This document shows positions 63,167 through 64,000 of a stretch of DNA of 64,000 bases, piece by piece; the stretch's first letter is position 1, and each line of letters opens with the position of its first letter. The notes beneath the pieces were generated by a model. The model did not search any database and was not told where the DNA came from. It saw only the letters and a list, made by a program, of their open reading frames with translations. The position numbers and the translations under genes were made by a program. This stretch comes from Siniperca chuatsi (lineage: Eukaryota; Chordata; Actinopteri; Centrarchiformes; Sinipercidae): the NCBI RefSeq assembly GCF_020085105.1, contig NC_058055.1, positions 20,586,822-20,650,821 of the forward strand, written 5' to 3'.

Positions 63167-63531
63167 TGAGAAAGCGTGTTTTATTTTATACGCTGCTGAC
63201 AAGCGTTGAATGAAACCCAAAAAAGCGCTGTGAATTGCCTTCAGGGTGTACAGTAGTAACATTCCCAGGCTGCCAGAGGTTTACTACAGGACAAGGGATA
63301 CTAAATAGCAGAACAAAATACACACCATAAAGTATGATAAGGTCGCTTTAAACTCACTCTCACTCTCTTTGACACTTGTGTGGTTGTTTTTCTGCGGGAT
63401 GCATTCTTGACTTTCTTTTGTGGAGTATCTGACCCCGTGTTTTGTTGTCGGTCCCTTCCAGGCGGTCAGACGGGCGCAGCAGGGCGAGCACAGGGGCTTC
63501 CCGGAGAAACACCGGGAGCATCTCGACGTGG
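62901..63531 (+). CDS. tcf7: TCF7 (TCF-1), N-terminal exons only
   Basis: Two coding exons: 62901-63083 (61 codons, donor GCG|GTAGGT) and 63462-63531 (acceptor CTTCCAG|GCG, donor GTGG|GTAAGA; 23 codons plus one base). The rest lies beyond the window. Exon 1 encodes [18 protein letters not shown] and continues through [10 protein letters not shown] to [13 protein letters not shown], the beta-catenin-binding domain of TCF/LEF factors. Contact positions known from TCF4 are kept: Asp16, Phe21, Glu24, Glu29 and Leu48, with Leu44 in place of Val44. Exon 2 ([20 protein letters not shown]) falls where family members diverge. Family role: nuclear HMG-box proteins that repress Wnt targets with Groucho/TLE or activate them with beta-catenin; TCF7 is central in T-cell development. 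The domain alone cannot separate tcf7 from lef1 or the tcf7l genes; synteny with vdac1 and kct2 decides it. Confidence 0.9.
63084..63461 (+). other. tcf7 intron 1 with AG/GT microsatellite
   Basis: A 378-bp intron. An AG run (63121-63132) and a GT run (63133-63164) begin 37 bases after the donor. No other feature. Confidence 0.85.
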
Positions 63532-64000
63532 GTAAGAAGAGACACTCACACACTTGCTCTCATCCTGTTTGAGAAGCCACTACTATCTACAGCGATAACC
63601 CCCCCTCCAATACTGTATCAAAGTTATGAGTATTTTGGTCACGGGGTCACGTGTCGCAGCATTAAGACCAACTTCAAAGAGTTATTTTCAGGTCTACACT
63701 GCAAATCATGTCTACAGCTCTGTAGTTTATCTCTCAGATCTATCACTTGGTGGGGAGATTTCCACTGTTCTGAGTAGAAATTACCTGCTTAAAATGTCTT
63801 AACACGTTGTTCAGTGAAACATGGACTCTGGAAGTCTCTTGGCCTTAAATCCAGTCATCAGGATGCGATGATTTCACTCTTACACAGCACAAATCAGCTT
63901 GTATCAAGCATTTTCACTATATTGTTTTGATACTACTAGTGTGATCTGCCCTGTGCTCATGTATCTAAATGCATGTTAGATTAACTGTCAACCATTGACA
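63532..64000 (+). other. tcf7 intron 2, incomplete
   Basis: Begins GTAAGA and runs off the window end. I see no further tcf7 exon before 64000. Confidence 0.75.

Noticed and set aside
1..64000. CRISPR array, operon or prophage-like system
   Set aside because: Gene structure, introns and repeat content are those of a vertebrate nuclear genome. Regular repeats here are microsatellites or transposon-related.
1..64000. tRNA or other classical RNA genes
   Set aside because: I found no cloverleaf-compatible A and B box pair that convinced me; SINE-like pieces are only tails.

Overview
This is a vertebrate nuclear window, almost certainly from a ray-finned (percomorph-type) fish. Coding DNA is sparse and split by GT-AG introns. 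The background is AT-rich and holds many CA/GT microsatellites. The dispersed repeats resemble common teleost families: a retro-tail with the gcgctatataaataaa motif, a tacttaagta-type terminal-repeat element, TTAA-flanked and hAT-like MITEs, and decayed LINE pieces. No prokaryotic, CRISPR or phage features are present.

Three protein-coding genes are supported. (1) kct2 (human C5orf15/KCT2), minus strand, coding exons between 13749 and 19231, 344 aa: a type I membrane protein with a signal peptide, an acidic lumenal domain, one membrane segment and a tail carrying a YHRL sorting motif. (2) vdac1, minus strand, eight coding exons between 21971 and 28098 plus an untranslated exon near 30301, 283 aa: the mitochondrial outer-membrane beta-barrel channel. 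(3) tcf7, plus strand, only its first two coding exons (62901-63083 and 63462-63531) before the window ends: the beta-catenin-binding N-terminus of a Wnt-effector HMG-box factor. The order and orientation kct2(-) vdac1(-) tcf7(+) match human 5q31.1 as I recall it, which supports calling the TCF/LEF gene tcf7 and the VDAC gene vdac1.

Layout: 1-11.7 kb has no gene that I recognise. It contains a nested repeat (2.06-2.85 kb), a near-identical head-to-tail duplication of about 1.46 kb (3584-6511) and a TTAA MITE. 11.7-19.3 kb is kct2. 19.3-21 kb is spacer. 21-30.5 kb is vdac1. 30.6-32.2 kb holds two same-orientation copies of one terminal-repeat family flanking a CpG-rich segment that could be a second vdac1 promoter. 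32.5-62.5 kb is a 30 kb intergenic interval upstream of tcf7 without recognisable genes. It holds LINE remnants, two copies of a repeat built on a 145-bp period, an unexplained diverged direct-repeat pair, and dense microsatellites near 50-51 and 55 kb. 62.5-64 kb is the tcf7 5' end.

The three genes do not form a pathway. They are a conserved synteny block. The items most worth checking are the tandem duplication, the nested transposon, the possible second vdac1 promoter and the unexplained direct-repeat pair. I found no convincing novel biological system. All splice junctions were read by eye and no alignments or searches were run.
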